A DNA stretch of 64,000 bases from Nodosilinea sp. PGN35 (GTDB lineage: Bacteria; Cyanobacteriota; Cyanobacteriia; Phormidesmidales; Phormidesmidaceae), in the NCBI RefSeq assembly GCF_029109325.1, contig NZ_JAQKQJ010000010.1:310001-374000 (forward strand), read 5' to 3'. The position numbers were made by a program, and so were the translations under genes. Position 1 is the first letter of the stretch, and each line of letters opens with the position of its first letter. A model generated the notes under the pieces. The model did no database searches and was not told where the DNA came from. It worked only from the letters and a program-made list of their open reading frames with translations. Positions 9,712 to 20,785 of this stretch are shown in pieces.

Positions 9712-12150
9712 ATGAATTTTCCATTTATCATTGATGTTGCCATCAGCCTGATTCTGATTTTCTTGGTGGGCAGCTTACTCGCTTCAGAAATACAAGAACT
9801 AATTAGCACAGTTTTGCAGTGGCGGGCAAAACACCTGAAAGAGTCAATTGAGTCGCTACTCTCCGGTGGTTTGAGCACCACCAACGAAGACGTCGTCAAG
9901 GACTTGGTTGATAAAATTTATGACGACCCCTTAATCAAAGGCATTAACCAGGAAGCGCGTGGTGTAGCCCGCTATGTCAGAAGGTTTGGGCGCTGGGTGC
10001 TGTACTGCATAGATTTCAAAAAAATCTTTGGGGGCAATAAAACCACCGGGCCATCCTACATGGTAGCCGACACATTTACTATGGCCCTGACCGAGCAACT
10101 GGGGCTGACGCTCTTGGCCCGCAAGCTGATAGAAGTCCGCCTCACCAATTTCTCTAAACGCATTATTGGCCTGGTAAATGTCAAGGAAGAGGTTTCCCGC
10201 AGCAGTGGTCACTATACTCGATCAATCGAAATACCCCTTGATCAAGACGAAAAGCTAAATCGACTGTGGAATAAGGGCCGAGTTCGGCTAATTGCGGAAA
10301 AATCTGGCTTTAGCAACCTTGATAGTGATCCGGAATTTAAAGCCCTAGTGGATGAATTTGTAGATATCGTTATTGACTTTAAAGCTGGGGAAAACGATCT
10401 CTCAACCAGCATTATTCGTATGGAGGAAAGCTTTACTGCCTATATTGCTAGTGTGGAAGGCAGTATTCCTGATCAATCGGCAGAACCGTTAGATATAGAT
10501 ACTCCACAGCCCGACCATAAGGCCTTTGCTAAACAGTTGAAAAATCTTAAGAAGAACGTGTTTGGCAATCAGGGCGATCGCGCCCTGGCTTCCAATTTGT
10601 TACGCCCCTCGTTAGTAGAGTTTGCCGAACTGTTAGACACAACCAGCCAAACTTACCAAGAGATTCAGGAAAGTTTTCAAGACTTGGTAGAAAAAGGAGG
10701 AAAACTCGATCCGCAAGTCAGTGAAAAGGTGCTAAACACCCTGCTGGCGACTAGCGATACTACCCTACTGGAGCAGCAGCTTATCTTGAGAAACGCACCC
10801 AACATCATCGCAAATCTGGAGAAGCTACATCCCCAGCCCAGCCAACGCTACCTGCCCGCCCTCTTGACCAGGCAGCACAAAATTGAGGAATTAAAAGAAA
10901 AACTCAAGCAGCAATTTCCCGACACCAGCCAATTTTGCTGTCGCATCAAGGTGCCAGCGGCGGCGCGATCGCAAAAAGCAAAGGCGATCGCAGTAGAACT
11001 TCGCAAAGCTACTGGGCAAAATCGCAAAGATATCCAAACCATTCTGCGAAAACTGAGCGAGGCAGAGCGCAATGCCCTCATTAAACATGTTCTCAAAAGC
11101 CTCGATGATAGCCAACTGTACAGCAATCTCTCCAGCAGCCAGACTGAAGCCCCCCACTTAGGACTGGTGGACTGCGTGCTTGACCACATGCCCAACGACG
11201 AGCGACATCTGCTAATTTACAGTGCTATCTCCCAACTCAGCCGCGATAAGGAATGGGCACCGGAGTACGAGGCCAAACAGCGATCGCTTTATGCCAACTA
11301 CGATGCTTACAAACGGGTCTACATCGTTCTCGACCAACTGCCCGGAGCCGTGAAAGATAGCTTTGTCACCCTGGCGAAACGGTCTCAAAGTAAGGTCGGC
11401 AAGGTGGAAGGCAATGTAGAGCAATTTCGCACAGAGATGTCTGCCTGGTTCGATCAATCCATGGAGCGCAGCTCTGGCGTCTACAAACGCAACGCTAAGC
11501 TGGTGTCTTTGCTGCTGGGGGTTGCGATCGCGGTTGCATTTAATATAGATGCCCTCTACGCTACCTCCCGTCTCTCCAATGATGAGAACCTGCGCCGGGT
11601 AGTCACAGAAACCGCTATTGGTCTTTCTAAAGATGAAACGACTGACACTGCTGAGGAAACAAGCTCTGCAGTAGATTCCGATCCTGCGCCAGGGAGACGT
11701 CCTAAGGAACTTACAGACATTAGACGGGAAACTCATGAAGCCCTGCAAGATCTGGTGTTACCCATTGGCTGGAATCCAAAAAATCTGGCTGAACAGCTGG
11801 GATGTTCCATCACAGATCCAGACAATAGTATGAATGAATGGGATGACTTCTATCAAGCTTGTGAGGTTCTAACAGTTAACGAGAATCCAGCAAGTTCCAC
11901 AAGCGCTACTGGTAATAAGAAAGAGAACTGGATTACTCGAAACTCTCGCTTAGGTTGGAATCTTCTACTGCATCATAAGGCAACAAGTTTTCGGATGGCT
12001 ATTGGCTGGCTCAGTGCTGGGTTTGCCATTTCCATGGGCGCACCCTTCTGGTTTGAAGTCTTAAATAAGCTGGTTAACGTCCGCAATACTGGCAAAAAAC
12101 CAGAATCCTCAGTGTCCACATCGTCAGAACGAACAGCGAAAACGAGTTAG
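9712..12150 (+). CDS. Large membrane-anchored protein of unknown function
   Basis: An 812-residue protein with a GGGAGG ribosome site. Residues about 4-24 form a membrane segment (IIDVAISLILIFLVGSLLAS). A long, mainly helical soluble region follows. Membrane segments recur near residue 598 (SLLLGVAIAVAFNIDALYA) and near 760 (GWLSAGFAISMGAPFWFEVL). The C-terminal GAPFWF...LVNVRNTG signature recurs in conserved bacterial proteins of unknown function. I recognise no enzymatic motif. The topology suggests a large cytoplasmic or lumenal domain between an N-terminal anchor and a C-terminal pair of helices. It stands alone between the toxin-antitoxin cluster and the murein hydrolase, inside the DISARM-like block. 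Confidence 0.8.
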   Translation: MNFPFIIDVAISLILIFLVGSLLASEIQELISTVLQWRAKHLKESIESLLSGGLSTTNEDVVKDLVDKIYDDPLIKGINQEARGVARYVRRFGRWVLYCIDFKKIFGGNKTTGPSYMVADTFTMALTEQLGLTLLARKLIEVRLTNFSKRIIGLVNVKEEVSRSSGHYTRSIEIPLDQDEKLNRLWNKGRVRLIAEKSGFSNLDSDPEFKALVDEFVDIVIDFKAGENDLSTSIIRMEESFTAYIASVEGSIPDQSAEPLDIDTPQPDHKAFAKQLKNLKKNVFGNQGDRALASNLLRPSLVEFAELLDTTSQTYQEIQESFQDLVEKGGKLDPQVSEKVLNTLLATSDTTLLEQQLILRNAPNIIANLEKLHPQPSQRYLPALLTRQHKIEELKEKLKQQFPDTSQFCCRIKVPAAARSQKAKAIAVELRKATGQNRKDIQTILRKLSEAERNALIKHVLKSLDDSQLYSNLSSSQTEAPHLGLVDCVLDHMPNDERHLLIYSAISQLSRDKEWAPEYEAKQRSLYANYDAYKRVYIVLDQLPGAVKDSFVTLAKRSQSKVGKVEGNVEQFRTEMSAWFDQSMERSSGVYKRNAKLVSLLLGVAIAVAFNIDALYATSRLSNDENLRRVVTETAIGLSKDETTDTAEETSSAVDSDPAPGRRPKELTDIRRETHEALQDLVLPIGWNPKNLAEQLGCSITDPDNSMNEWDDFYQACEVLTVNENPASSTSATGNKKENWITRNSRLGWNLLLHHKATSFRMAIGWLSAGFAISMGAPFWFEVLNKLVNVRNTGKKPESSVSTSSERTAKTS

Positions 12151-12498
12151 GCAAACAACACTGAGATCTCAGCCCCTTCTTTCCTGACAAGAGGGGGGAT
12201 TGGGATGAGAAGCAAAATCATTAGCGGGCTTAATTTTCTAAGCTTTCTATACGTCAGGCCAAAAAGTATGAAGCACATTTAAAAGCTTCAAAGAGGGTAT
12301 TGAGTAAATGCTAGCCTTGGATTTTTAATCACTTTTGCAACCAATAAATTGTCTATTTAGGATTGAGTTTAAATGTTCAAGAATGTGTCATAAGGGCTGC
12401 GATTCAGACGGCTTGTTTTATTCTATTTATGTAAGTCATAAGGCTTGCGATTTGCGTTGCAGTCTTTCGGCTTAGAATTTGCTAAATGGAGGAAGATT
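12151..12498. other. Non-coding gap with an 18-bp direct repeat
   Basis: No coding signal is visible. Two near-identical copies of GTCATAAGGgCTGCGATT lie at 12387-12404 and 12435-12452 (one difference), 48 bases apart, shortly before the murein hydrolase start. They could be a regulator site; there is no other support. Confidence 0.45.
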
Positions 12499-14028
12499 AT
12501 GATTGGCGTATCTTCTAAGGGTCTTGCTCTGATTAAAGGCTTTGAAGGTTTTTCGGCAGTAGCCTATCGGTGTCCGGCAAATGTGCCAACCATTGGGTAC
12601 GGCACCACTCGCTACCCCGATGGTCGAGCCGTCAAGGATTTTGACGAAGTTTCAGAGGAGAAAGCCGAGGCTTTCTTGCTGGATGAATGTAATGCGATCG
12701 CCAGAGAGATGGCGAAGTTGATCAAAGTTCCCCTTAACCAAAACCAAGCTGATGCTTTGATTTCGTTCTGCTATAACTTGGGCTGTGGTGCTTTTGCTGA
12801 AAGCACTCTGCTTAAAAAACTAAATGATGGAGATTATCAGGGCGCAGCTAATGAGTTTTCTCGGTGGAACAAAGCCGTTGTCAACGGCGTTAAGCAAGAA
12901 GTAGCGGGTCTGACCCGTCGCCGAGCCGAAGAAAAAGCACTATTTGAAACTGTCGGTAGTGAAGAGAGCCCGCTTGATGCCACGCCTTCGCCCCAAGACA
13001 AGGTGACCTGGCTAGAGATCTACCGTGCAGACGACGGCAACAGCATTGTTGCAGCCTGGGCTGGCGAAGAACTGGTTGAGCTGATTGGCTTTGATCGGGC
13101 TCTTAAAGAAGATCTAGCAGCTGTTCTGAAACAGTACAAAAATGCTAAGAACGTGCATGTTGCCCCGGCTGATAAAGCAATCCCAGTCTGTGACGTGATC
13201 AAAATAGATGGGGCCGACAAGGAAGTGCCGCCCACCATCAAACCCCAGCCAGCGCTTGGCGATAAGCTGCTTCTTCGGGGAAGCAAGGGTGAGTTAGTTG
13301 TTTGGCTCCAAGAGCGTCTGGGAGAGCTGGGCTACTACAGAGGCGAAATCGACGGCGATTTTGGCCATGGCACCGATGATGCCGTGAGGCGGTTTCAAAC
13401 GGCTATCTTTGGTTCGGCAGGGGCCGATGGTAAGGTTGGCCCTAAAACCTGGCAATCCCTGGCGGGTCAGGCTCCTCAGTTAAAAACCGAACCCATGCCA
13501 GCCGGTACTTACCTGCGGCTAACCAAAACCAACTCCAAAGATTGCCATGGTTGCTTCGAGCTCAGGTTGGCCTACATCAAGAATGGCAAGGAGGTCGATG
13601 CCATGATGGTATGTTCTGGCCAGCCCAACAAACAGCTTTTCCGCATTGGTCGTGAGAGCAAAGCTGGCTCCTATGAGCCACTACCTGAAGGCAAGTGGGG
13701 CATGCGGAACATTGAGTGGAAAGCTGGTAAGGACAATTACTCGCTTACTAATAGCTGGGCAGCAGGGGTTGGCCCGGTGCGGATCTGGCTTGATTACAAA
13801 GGCCCTGGCACCACTGAACGAAGCGCCATTCTAATTCATTTAGACTCTAACCGTCCTCCCCACGGCAGGTGCCCAGGCACCGCTGGTTGCATCGGCATCT
13901 ATAACGTTGCAGACTTTAAGCGTCTGGTCACCTGGCTGCGCGACACGGACCCCCGCGACCTCTATGTTGATTGGGGTCTGGGTACTTGTCCTAAGCCAGC
14001 CTCTGCTCAGCAAACTGTAACTGCTTAA
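12499..14028 (+). CDS. Modular murein hydrolase: GH24 lysozyme, PG-binding domain, L,D-transpeptidase-like domain
   Basis: A 509-residue protein. The ATG at 12499 follows GGAGGA closely, so I prefer it to the in-frame TTG at 12445. Residues 1-150 are a phage-type GH24 lysozyme: Glu in IKGFEGF and the TIGYGTT segment form the Glu-Asp-Thr site. Residues about 255-325 are a PG_binding_1 domain (LLLRGSKGELVVWLQERLG). Residues about 335-495 resemble an L,D-transpeptidase fold, with ILIHLDSN and a Cys in GTAGCIGI. No signal peptide is visible, so export would need a holin, lysis or a secretion device. Such an architecture suits a phage or injection-machine lysin, or a cell-wall effector; the role in a defence island is not established. 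Confidence 0.85.
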   Translation: MIGVSSKGLALIKGFEGFSAVAYRCPANVPTIGYGTTRYPDGRAVKDFDEVSEEKAEAFLLDECNAIAREMAKLIKVPLNQNQADALISFCYNLGCGAFAESTLLKKLNDGDYQGAANEFSRWNKAVVNGVKQEVAGLTRRRAEEKALFETVGSEESPLDATPSPQDKVTWLEIYRADDGNSIVAAWAGEELVELIGFDRALKEDLAAVLKQYKNAKNVHVAPADKAIPVCDVIKIDGADKEVPPTIKPQPALGDKLLLRGSKGELVVWLQERLGELGYYRGEIDGDFGHGTDDAVRRFQTAIFGSAGADGKVGPKTWQSLAGQAPQLKTEPMPAGTYLRLTKTNSKDCHGCFELRLAYIKNGKEVDAMMVCSGQPNKQLFRIGRESKAGSYEPLPEGKWGMRNIEWKAGKDNYSLTNSWAAGVGPVRIWLDYKGPGTTERSAILIHLDSNRPPHGRCPGTAGCIGIYNVADFKRLVTWLRDTDPRDLYVDWGLGTCPKPASAQQTVTA

Positions 14029-14104
14029 ATCTACATACGGGGCGATGTGTCACTCACCGCCCGGTTCAACAGCAGTCTTTCTTGGGCTGAGTGAACATCA
14101 CTTG

Positions 14105-14141
14105 AACTCTGAAGGGGATTAAATTAATCCCCTTCAGAGTT
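14105..14141 (+). terminator. Long hairpin after the murein hydrolase
   Basis: Perfect 18-bp arms, AACTCTGAAGGGGATTAA (14105-14122) and its complement (14124-14141), are separated by one base and followed by a weak T-rich stretch. It lies about 75 bases after the stop at 14028 and before the next helicase, so it probably ends the upstream transcript. Confidence 0.7.
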
Positions 14142-14233
14142 TCGTTTATCTCAATTCTGTAAAAACTCTGGGCACCCTGACGGAGGGGCAAGCTCCGCGA
14201 ATACCCTAAGTAAACGCCCCCGGTTCAGCCCCC

Positions 14234-17200
14234 ATGCTCCCAGCCCACCTCGCCGACAACATTCGTCGCCAGGTACTCTACTACCTGCAATCCACCTTCG
14301 ACTTCCGCGACGAGCGGGTGGCCCAAGCCTTTGAGCGCTTCCTCGAAGACCCCCACCAAGGTATCTTCAAAGGCCCCTGGGTACAGCTTAAGCGCCCCTT
14401 TCGCCTGGCCGAAGACTACACCCCGCCCTTCGACATCACCATCCCCTTCACCCCCTTTCGCCACCAGTCGCGAGCCTGGCGACGGCTCCACAGCAACGGC
14501 CACCAGCCAGAGCCCACCCTAATCACCACCGGCACCGGCTCCGGTAAAACCGAGTGCTTTTTGTACCCCGTGCTCGATCACTGCTTCCGGGCCAAGCAGG
14601 CAGGGCAACCCGGCATCAAAGCCATCATTCTTTACCCCATGAATGCCCTGGCCGCCGACCAGGAAAAGCGCTTCGCCAAAACTATCTGGCAAGACCCCAA
14701 GCTCAAAAATGCGGGCATTCGTGTGGGTACCTATACCGGTCGCTACGACCCCGCTGACCCCAGCTCCCAAGATTCGGGCGACACCCTTATGGGGGCTGAC
14801 CACGGCATTACCAACCACGCCGCCCAGCTCGACGCGCCCCCCGACGTGCTGCTGACCAACTACAAAATGCTGGACTTTTTGCTGCTGCGGCCCCAAGACC
14901 AGCGGCTGTGGCGTTTTAACGAACCCGGCACTCTGCAATACCTGATTCTCGACGAGCTGCATACCTACGACGGTGCCCAGGGGGCCGATGTCGCCTGTCT
15001 GATCCGCCGCCTCAAGGAGCGGTTGGATGTTCCCAAGGACCAGCTCTGCGTGGTGGGTACCAGTGCCACTATGGATGATCGCGATAGGAGCGATCGCGCC
15101 CTTGGCCACGACATCGCCGATGCCATCGAGACCGGGGGCGATCGCCTGGCCCGCTTCGCCAGCACCTTATTTGAAGAAGACATCCCCGCTGAAGCCGTGA
15201 TTGTCGAAGACCGGCTCACCGTGGAAGAAATTGTTACCGGGCTAGACGATAACCTGGTGGAACTGCACCTGCCCACCCCCGCCGACTGCCAGCCCCACCC
15301 CGACGAAGACGCCCCTGCCTACGCCCGTCGCCAGGTAGCCCTATGGGATGGCCCCCAGTTCGCCGGAGATATCCACAACACCGCTGCCCTCGATCGCTGG
15401 GGTGTAGCGTTAGGCCAATGGCTCTGTACCACCCGCCTGTTCAAACAACTGCTTACGATTTTTGACGACAATGAGCGCACCGGCACCGACGCCCTAACCT
15501 GGAATAGCCTAATCGAACGAATGGCTAGCCAAGAACTGGGCTTTTTGCTGATCACCCGGTTTGAAGATCGCCGCTGGATTTTGGTGTCGTTCTTTGCCCT
15601 GGTAGCCTTTGCCAAGGAAGTTCGCAGCGATCGCGCCTTTCCCCTGGTGCCCACCCAGGTGCAGCTGTGGATTCGCGAACTCACTCGCAGTGGGCGCTAC
15701 GTCAACGAAGCCCCCGCCTTTTGCTGGCTAGACGAGCCCGCAGGCGACAATCGGATGCTGCCCGCCTTTCAGTGCAGCGAGTGCGGCGCGTCTGGCTGGA
15801 TTGGACTCAAAGATACCCAGGCCGAAAGCGCCATTGGGGCCAGGGGGGTAGAAGGGTTTAAGCTCACCGACGATGTCAAAGCCATCTACCAGGGCTGGTT
15901 CGGTCGCCACGGGGGCCGAGACGCCAAAATCGTCACCCTCATGCCCGACCCCGACGACACCGCCAGCCAGTGGCGCATCCAGCAGCAGGGCAGCGATCAG
16001 CCCAGCCTGTTTGGTCAGTGGTATCTCCATCCCCAGAGCCTGGTGGTGCGCCAGGGCGAAGGCCCCTGCCCCCTCACCGACGACAGCCGCCGCTTCCGGG
16101 TCGCCATTAACCACGATGTGGAGACGATCAAAACAAAGGGTAAAAGCCAGCTGGTGGGCAAGCAGGGTTGTCCCTGCTGCGGCTCTCTAGAGAGCGTGTT
16201 CATTATTGGCTCCCGCTCCGCCACCCTTTCCAGCGTCATGGTGGATGAACTGTTTGGCTCGGTGCTCAACAGCGACCCCAAGCTGCTGGCCTTCACCGAC
16301 AGCGTGCAGGATGCTTCTCATCGGGCCGGGTTTCTCTCCGCCCGCACCTACAACTTTTCCTTCCGCACCGCCCTGCAACGGGTGGTGGATGACGCCGGTT
16401 CTGAGGGCGTACCGTTGACAGCGGTAGGCGATCGCCTGCTGCACTGGTGGGGCAGCCCCGGAGTGGGGCGACCGGGGAGTTTGAAAGATGCGATCGCCGC
16501 CCTGCTGCCCCCCGACCTAGCCGATTTTGAAGACTACCTGGCCTACCGCAATCACTCCACCGCCACCCAGCCCTCGGCCCAGCTCTTAGCTGCCATTCAA
16601 GAACGGCTAACCTGGCAGGCCAGCAGCGAGTTTGGCATTATGCTCCAGCGGGGCCGTACCCTAGAGGCCAGTGGGGCTACTTGCCTGGCCTGGGACTGGG
16701 CTTGCATTACCCAAACCGTTGAAGCCCTGCGCGACAGCCTGGAGGGGGTCGATACCAGCCTGACTTCGTTGCCTATTGCTACCCTCGGTCGCTGGCTGCT
16801 GGGTATTTTGCACCGCTACCGCCTGCGGGGTGCCCTCGGCCACCCCTACCTAATCGATTACGCCCACCACGGGTTTTGGGGCAAATCTCCCTTTGGCCGC
16901 TACTTGCCCCAGCGCGAAACCCACCCACCCATGACTCGGTTTCGCCCCCGGCTGATGGTCACCAAGGGCGACAAATACCATGACCACATCCTCAGCCAAA
17001 CCTCCGGCAACACCCAGCCCTGGCATGTCCGCTGGACTCAGCGGGTGCTGAATCGGCCCACGATTGGCGACCTAGAAGCCCTCGACCTGCTGCAACTGCT
17101 CTATACCAAGGCCGAGGCCACTGGCCTGCTCCAGCCGCTCCACAGCGATGGCGGCAAGGTTTACTACGCCCTCAACCCCGCCAAGGCCAAGCTAGTGCCC

Positions 17201-20200
17201 TACGGGGTCAAGCTCACTTGCTCAGAGACGCGCCGATCCATCGTTCGCCCGGCGGTCGAAGCCGACCTTTGGGAGGGTGCCCCCAGTTTGGAATACAGTG
17301 CCCAAAATGGCACCTACCGCCGCGACGAGTTTACCCTCCGCCAGGGCTACTACCAAGACCGCTACCGCAAGGGTGCCCTACGCCGGGTGGTGGCCAGTGA
17401 GCACACCGGCCTGCTCACCACCGACGAGCGAGAAACCCTAGAAAGCGCTTTCTCAACTACCCAGCACGCCGACGACCCCAACGTGCTTACCTGCACTAGC
17501 ACCCTGGAAATGGGTATCGACATTGGTGACCTGTCCAGCACCATGCTGTGCTCAATTCCGCCCACCACCGCCAGCTACCTGCAACGGATTGGCCGGGCCG
17601 GACGATCTACGGGTACGGCGCTGATTGTCTCGGTGATTAACCACCAGCCCCACGACCTGTTCTTCTACGGTCGCCCCGCAGAAATGCTGCGGGGCAAGGT
17701 CGATCCACCGGGCTGTTGGGTCGATGCCTCGGCGGTGCTGGTGCGACAGTACCTGGCCTACTGCTTCGACTCGGCTACTAAGGTAGGCCAACTGCGCGAA
17801 ATGCCTGGCAGCGGCACCCAGTTTGTTCGCGACATGGACGATGTCCAGGGCCAAATTCCGGCCATGATGGCCTGGGTCACCCAGCGAGAGGCCGAACTCC
17901 AGCAGGCGTTTCTGGCCCGCTTTGCCAGCGATATTCGCCCCGATACCCAAGCCCGCTTTACCACTGAAACCGAAACCGAACGGTTGCTTCAGCGCCTGCG
18001 ACGGGTGGCCCAGGAGTTTGACCAGCAGCGGCGGGAGCTAGATAACGCCCGCCGCCGCCTGCAAGACCAAAAAACCAAGCTCGACGAGCACGAACTGGAA
18101 GCCCGCCAAGAAATTGAAGACGAACTGCGGGTGCTCAAGGGTCGCCAAACTAGCCTGGCCCGCACCACCGCCCTGGAACTGCTGACCAATAACGGCCTGC
18201 TGCCCAACTATGCCTTTCCCGAGTCTGGGGTGCGGTTCTACGGCTCCGTTTATAACCGCCACCGCACCGCAGAGAAACCGATTCCCCCCATTGAGGTCGT
18301 GCGCCCGGCGGCCAGTGCTCTGCGGGAGCTGGCCCCCCACAACCACTTCTACACTCACAAGCGCCAGTTCGAAATTCAGCAAATTGGCGTGGGCAGCCGC
18401 GAAGAACCGCTGACCGAAACCTGGGCCATCTGCGGCAAATGTGGGCACATGCGCCCCACTAGCGACCTCACCCAAGAAAATGCCGCCCCCGCCTGCCCCC
18501 AGTGCCACTACGACGGCGGGGCCGACAGTCAGGCTGATATCGGTCAGCACAAAACCTTCGTCAAGTTCTCCCGCTCCCAGGCAATCTCGGTAATGGAGCA
18601 GTACGAGAGCCTATCCAGCGATCGCTCCGATGAACGGCAAAATCAGTTCTACCAGCGTCGCTACAGCTTTGACCTCACCCTTGATGCCCCCAGCGGAGCC
18701 ACTGGGGAAGAAGGGCTCCCCTTCGGCATTGAGTACCGGGCAGCAGTGACGTTGCGGGAAGTTAATGTCGGCTACCAGGACGATAAGGGGGCTGTAGCCT
18801 TTGGCCCAGAGGGGCCAGCTCCAGAAAACGGGTTTGTGGTATGTGCCGACTGTGGCGTGGTTGCTGGACCGTTTGAGGCGATCGATAAAGTCAAGCACCG
18901 CCGCAGCTGCTCGGCCCGCCGCAAGCTCGACAAAGCCAAAGCCGAAGGGCGCACCATCAACCCCTTCAAGGAAGTCCCCATCTACCTTTACCGAGAAATC
19001 CAGTCCGAGGCAATTCGCATTTTGCTGCCCCCCATGGCCGAGGACGAGCTTCAAACCCTGCGGGCTTGCCTAAGCCTGGGGCTGCGCCTGCGGTTTGAGG
19101 GCGACCCTAGCCACCTCACCATCTTTCCCCAGCAATTGCCCGATGGGGACAATGCGCTGACCCGAGACTACCTCGTAATTCTCGATCGTGTCCCCGGCGG
19201 CACTGGCTACCTCAAAACCCTGTTTCAAGAAACCGACGAGGCCAATCGTACCGGCGAAGGCATTATGGCCGTGATGCGCCTGGCCCTGGATGCGATGGAA
19301 AGCTGTCGCTGTGGCCGCATGAGTGCCCTAGAGGAAAACGATACCGACGGCTGCTACCGCTGTGTGCGCACCTATTCCCAGCGGTACAACGCGGCTCAAG
19401 TCAGCCGTGCCCTGGGTGTTCGGCTCTTGAGACAACTAATCCAGGCAGGCGATCGCCGCATTGAGCGAGCTGGGCTGACCGACATCCCCAATACCTCTCT
19501 ATTTGGCAGCCTGCTAGAGCGGGAACTGGTGCGCAAGCTCGAAGAGTGGGTACTTGAGAAATCGGGCACCTGGGAGAAGACACTGGTGCAGGGTAAAGCC
19601 GGATTCCGGTTTACGATTCCTCATCCCAACCACACCTGGGAACTTGAACTCCAACCCCAGCTTGGGCCTCCCCAGGGAGTCACCATTCAGTGCCAGCCAG
19701 ACTTTCTGCTGCGCTGTGCCGACGATGAGTCCATTCGCCCCATCGCCATCTTCACTGATGGGTTTGAGTTCCACGTCACCACTAACCGCCTGGCCGATGA
19801 CATGGCTAAACGTCGTGCCATCCTCAACGCTGATCGCTACCATCTGTGGAATATTACCTGGGACGATGTGCAGCACTCCGACCCCGATAGCTTTTGCATC
19901 GTGCCGGAGCCCGTTGCCAAAAAGATGGAGTTTTTTGCCAATGCCGCCGCTAATCAGGGTATTGTCATGCCCGCTGGCCGTCGGCCGCTGGCAACCCCTG
20001 GCAACAGCTGCTCGCCTTCCTGGAACGCCCCAGTGCCACGGGCTGGCAACAGTTGGCCAACTTTGCCGCCGCCTTTCCTCTGGAGGTGCTAGCCGCCCAT
20101 CGCACCTATCTAGAACCCGATCTGTTTAGCGCCCTGGAAGACTGGCGTACCGGCAAGGACTTTGTCCTCCCTGCCAGCGACGACAAGGGGACCTGGGTCT

Positions 20201-20769
20201 GTAATCCCCAGGCCAGTGCGGGAGCCGACGTAGTCGCCTTCTCCACCCTAGAAGCCTGTCTAGCTAACCAGCGTCACCGGGTGCGGGTTAGCGCCCGTCT
20301 AGGCGATAGCAACGATGAGCGCTTGGCCAGTCAAAGCTATCGACCGCGGTGGCACAGGTTTTTAGCCTGCCTTAACCTGTTCCAATTCTGTGGGGCATTC
20401 ACCTGCTTCACGACTTCAGAAGTCACCGAGGGTACAGCTCCTGATGTCGTCCCCACAACGATAGTCGATACCGCCAGCGGCCCCTGGGCCGATATTCGCG
20501 AGGAAGTAATTTCCTCTCTCCACAACCTGGTCAACAGTTTGTCCGCCGCCGGAGTGCCGCTGCCCGAACCGGCCTACGAAGCCGAAGCCATTGAAGACGA
20601 TGCTCTGGCAGAATTAGCTTGGCCTGACTACTCGCCTCCCATTGCGATTTTGGCCGGAGATCAGGTTTCCCTCGCGTCCGCCTGGCAAGCCGCTGGCTGG
20701 AAGGTGGTTACTACCGATGACCTCCAGGCCCAGGGCACCAACCTTTTGATTGACCTTCTTAACACCTGA
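14234..20769 (+). pseudogene. Giant DEAD-box/DUF1998 helicase with Vsr/DUF559-like nuclease end, frameshifted
   Basis: About 2,180 codons in two segments, 14234-~19980 and ~19972-20769; losing one base (for example one G of CGGG near 19985) explains the break. Walker A is TGTGSGKTE (residue ~100), the DEAH-type box is DELHTYDGAQG (~237), and motif VI is QRIGRAGRS (~1117). Cysteine pairs (CSECG, CPCCG, CGKCG) mark zinc ribbons. The DUF1998 hallmark is CRCGRM...GCYRC near residue 1700. Near residue 1820, PDFLLRC then IFTDGFEFH and KRRAIL resemble Vsr/DUF559 endonuclease folds. The family is COG1205-like, combining what DISARM splits into DrmA and DrmB, and similar in size to Druantia DruE. It would act as an ATP-driven DNA translocase in phage defence; this is inferred. 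Confidence 0.82.
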
Positions 20770-20785
20770 TCTGGGAGAACGAACC

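Noticed and set aside
14105..14141. Riboswitch
   Set aside because: Only one long perfect stem with a one-base loop; no conserved aptamer-like parts.
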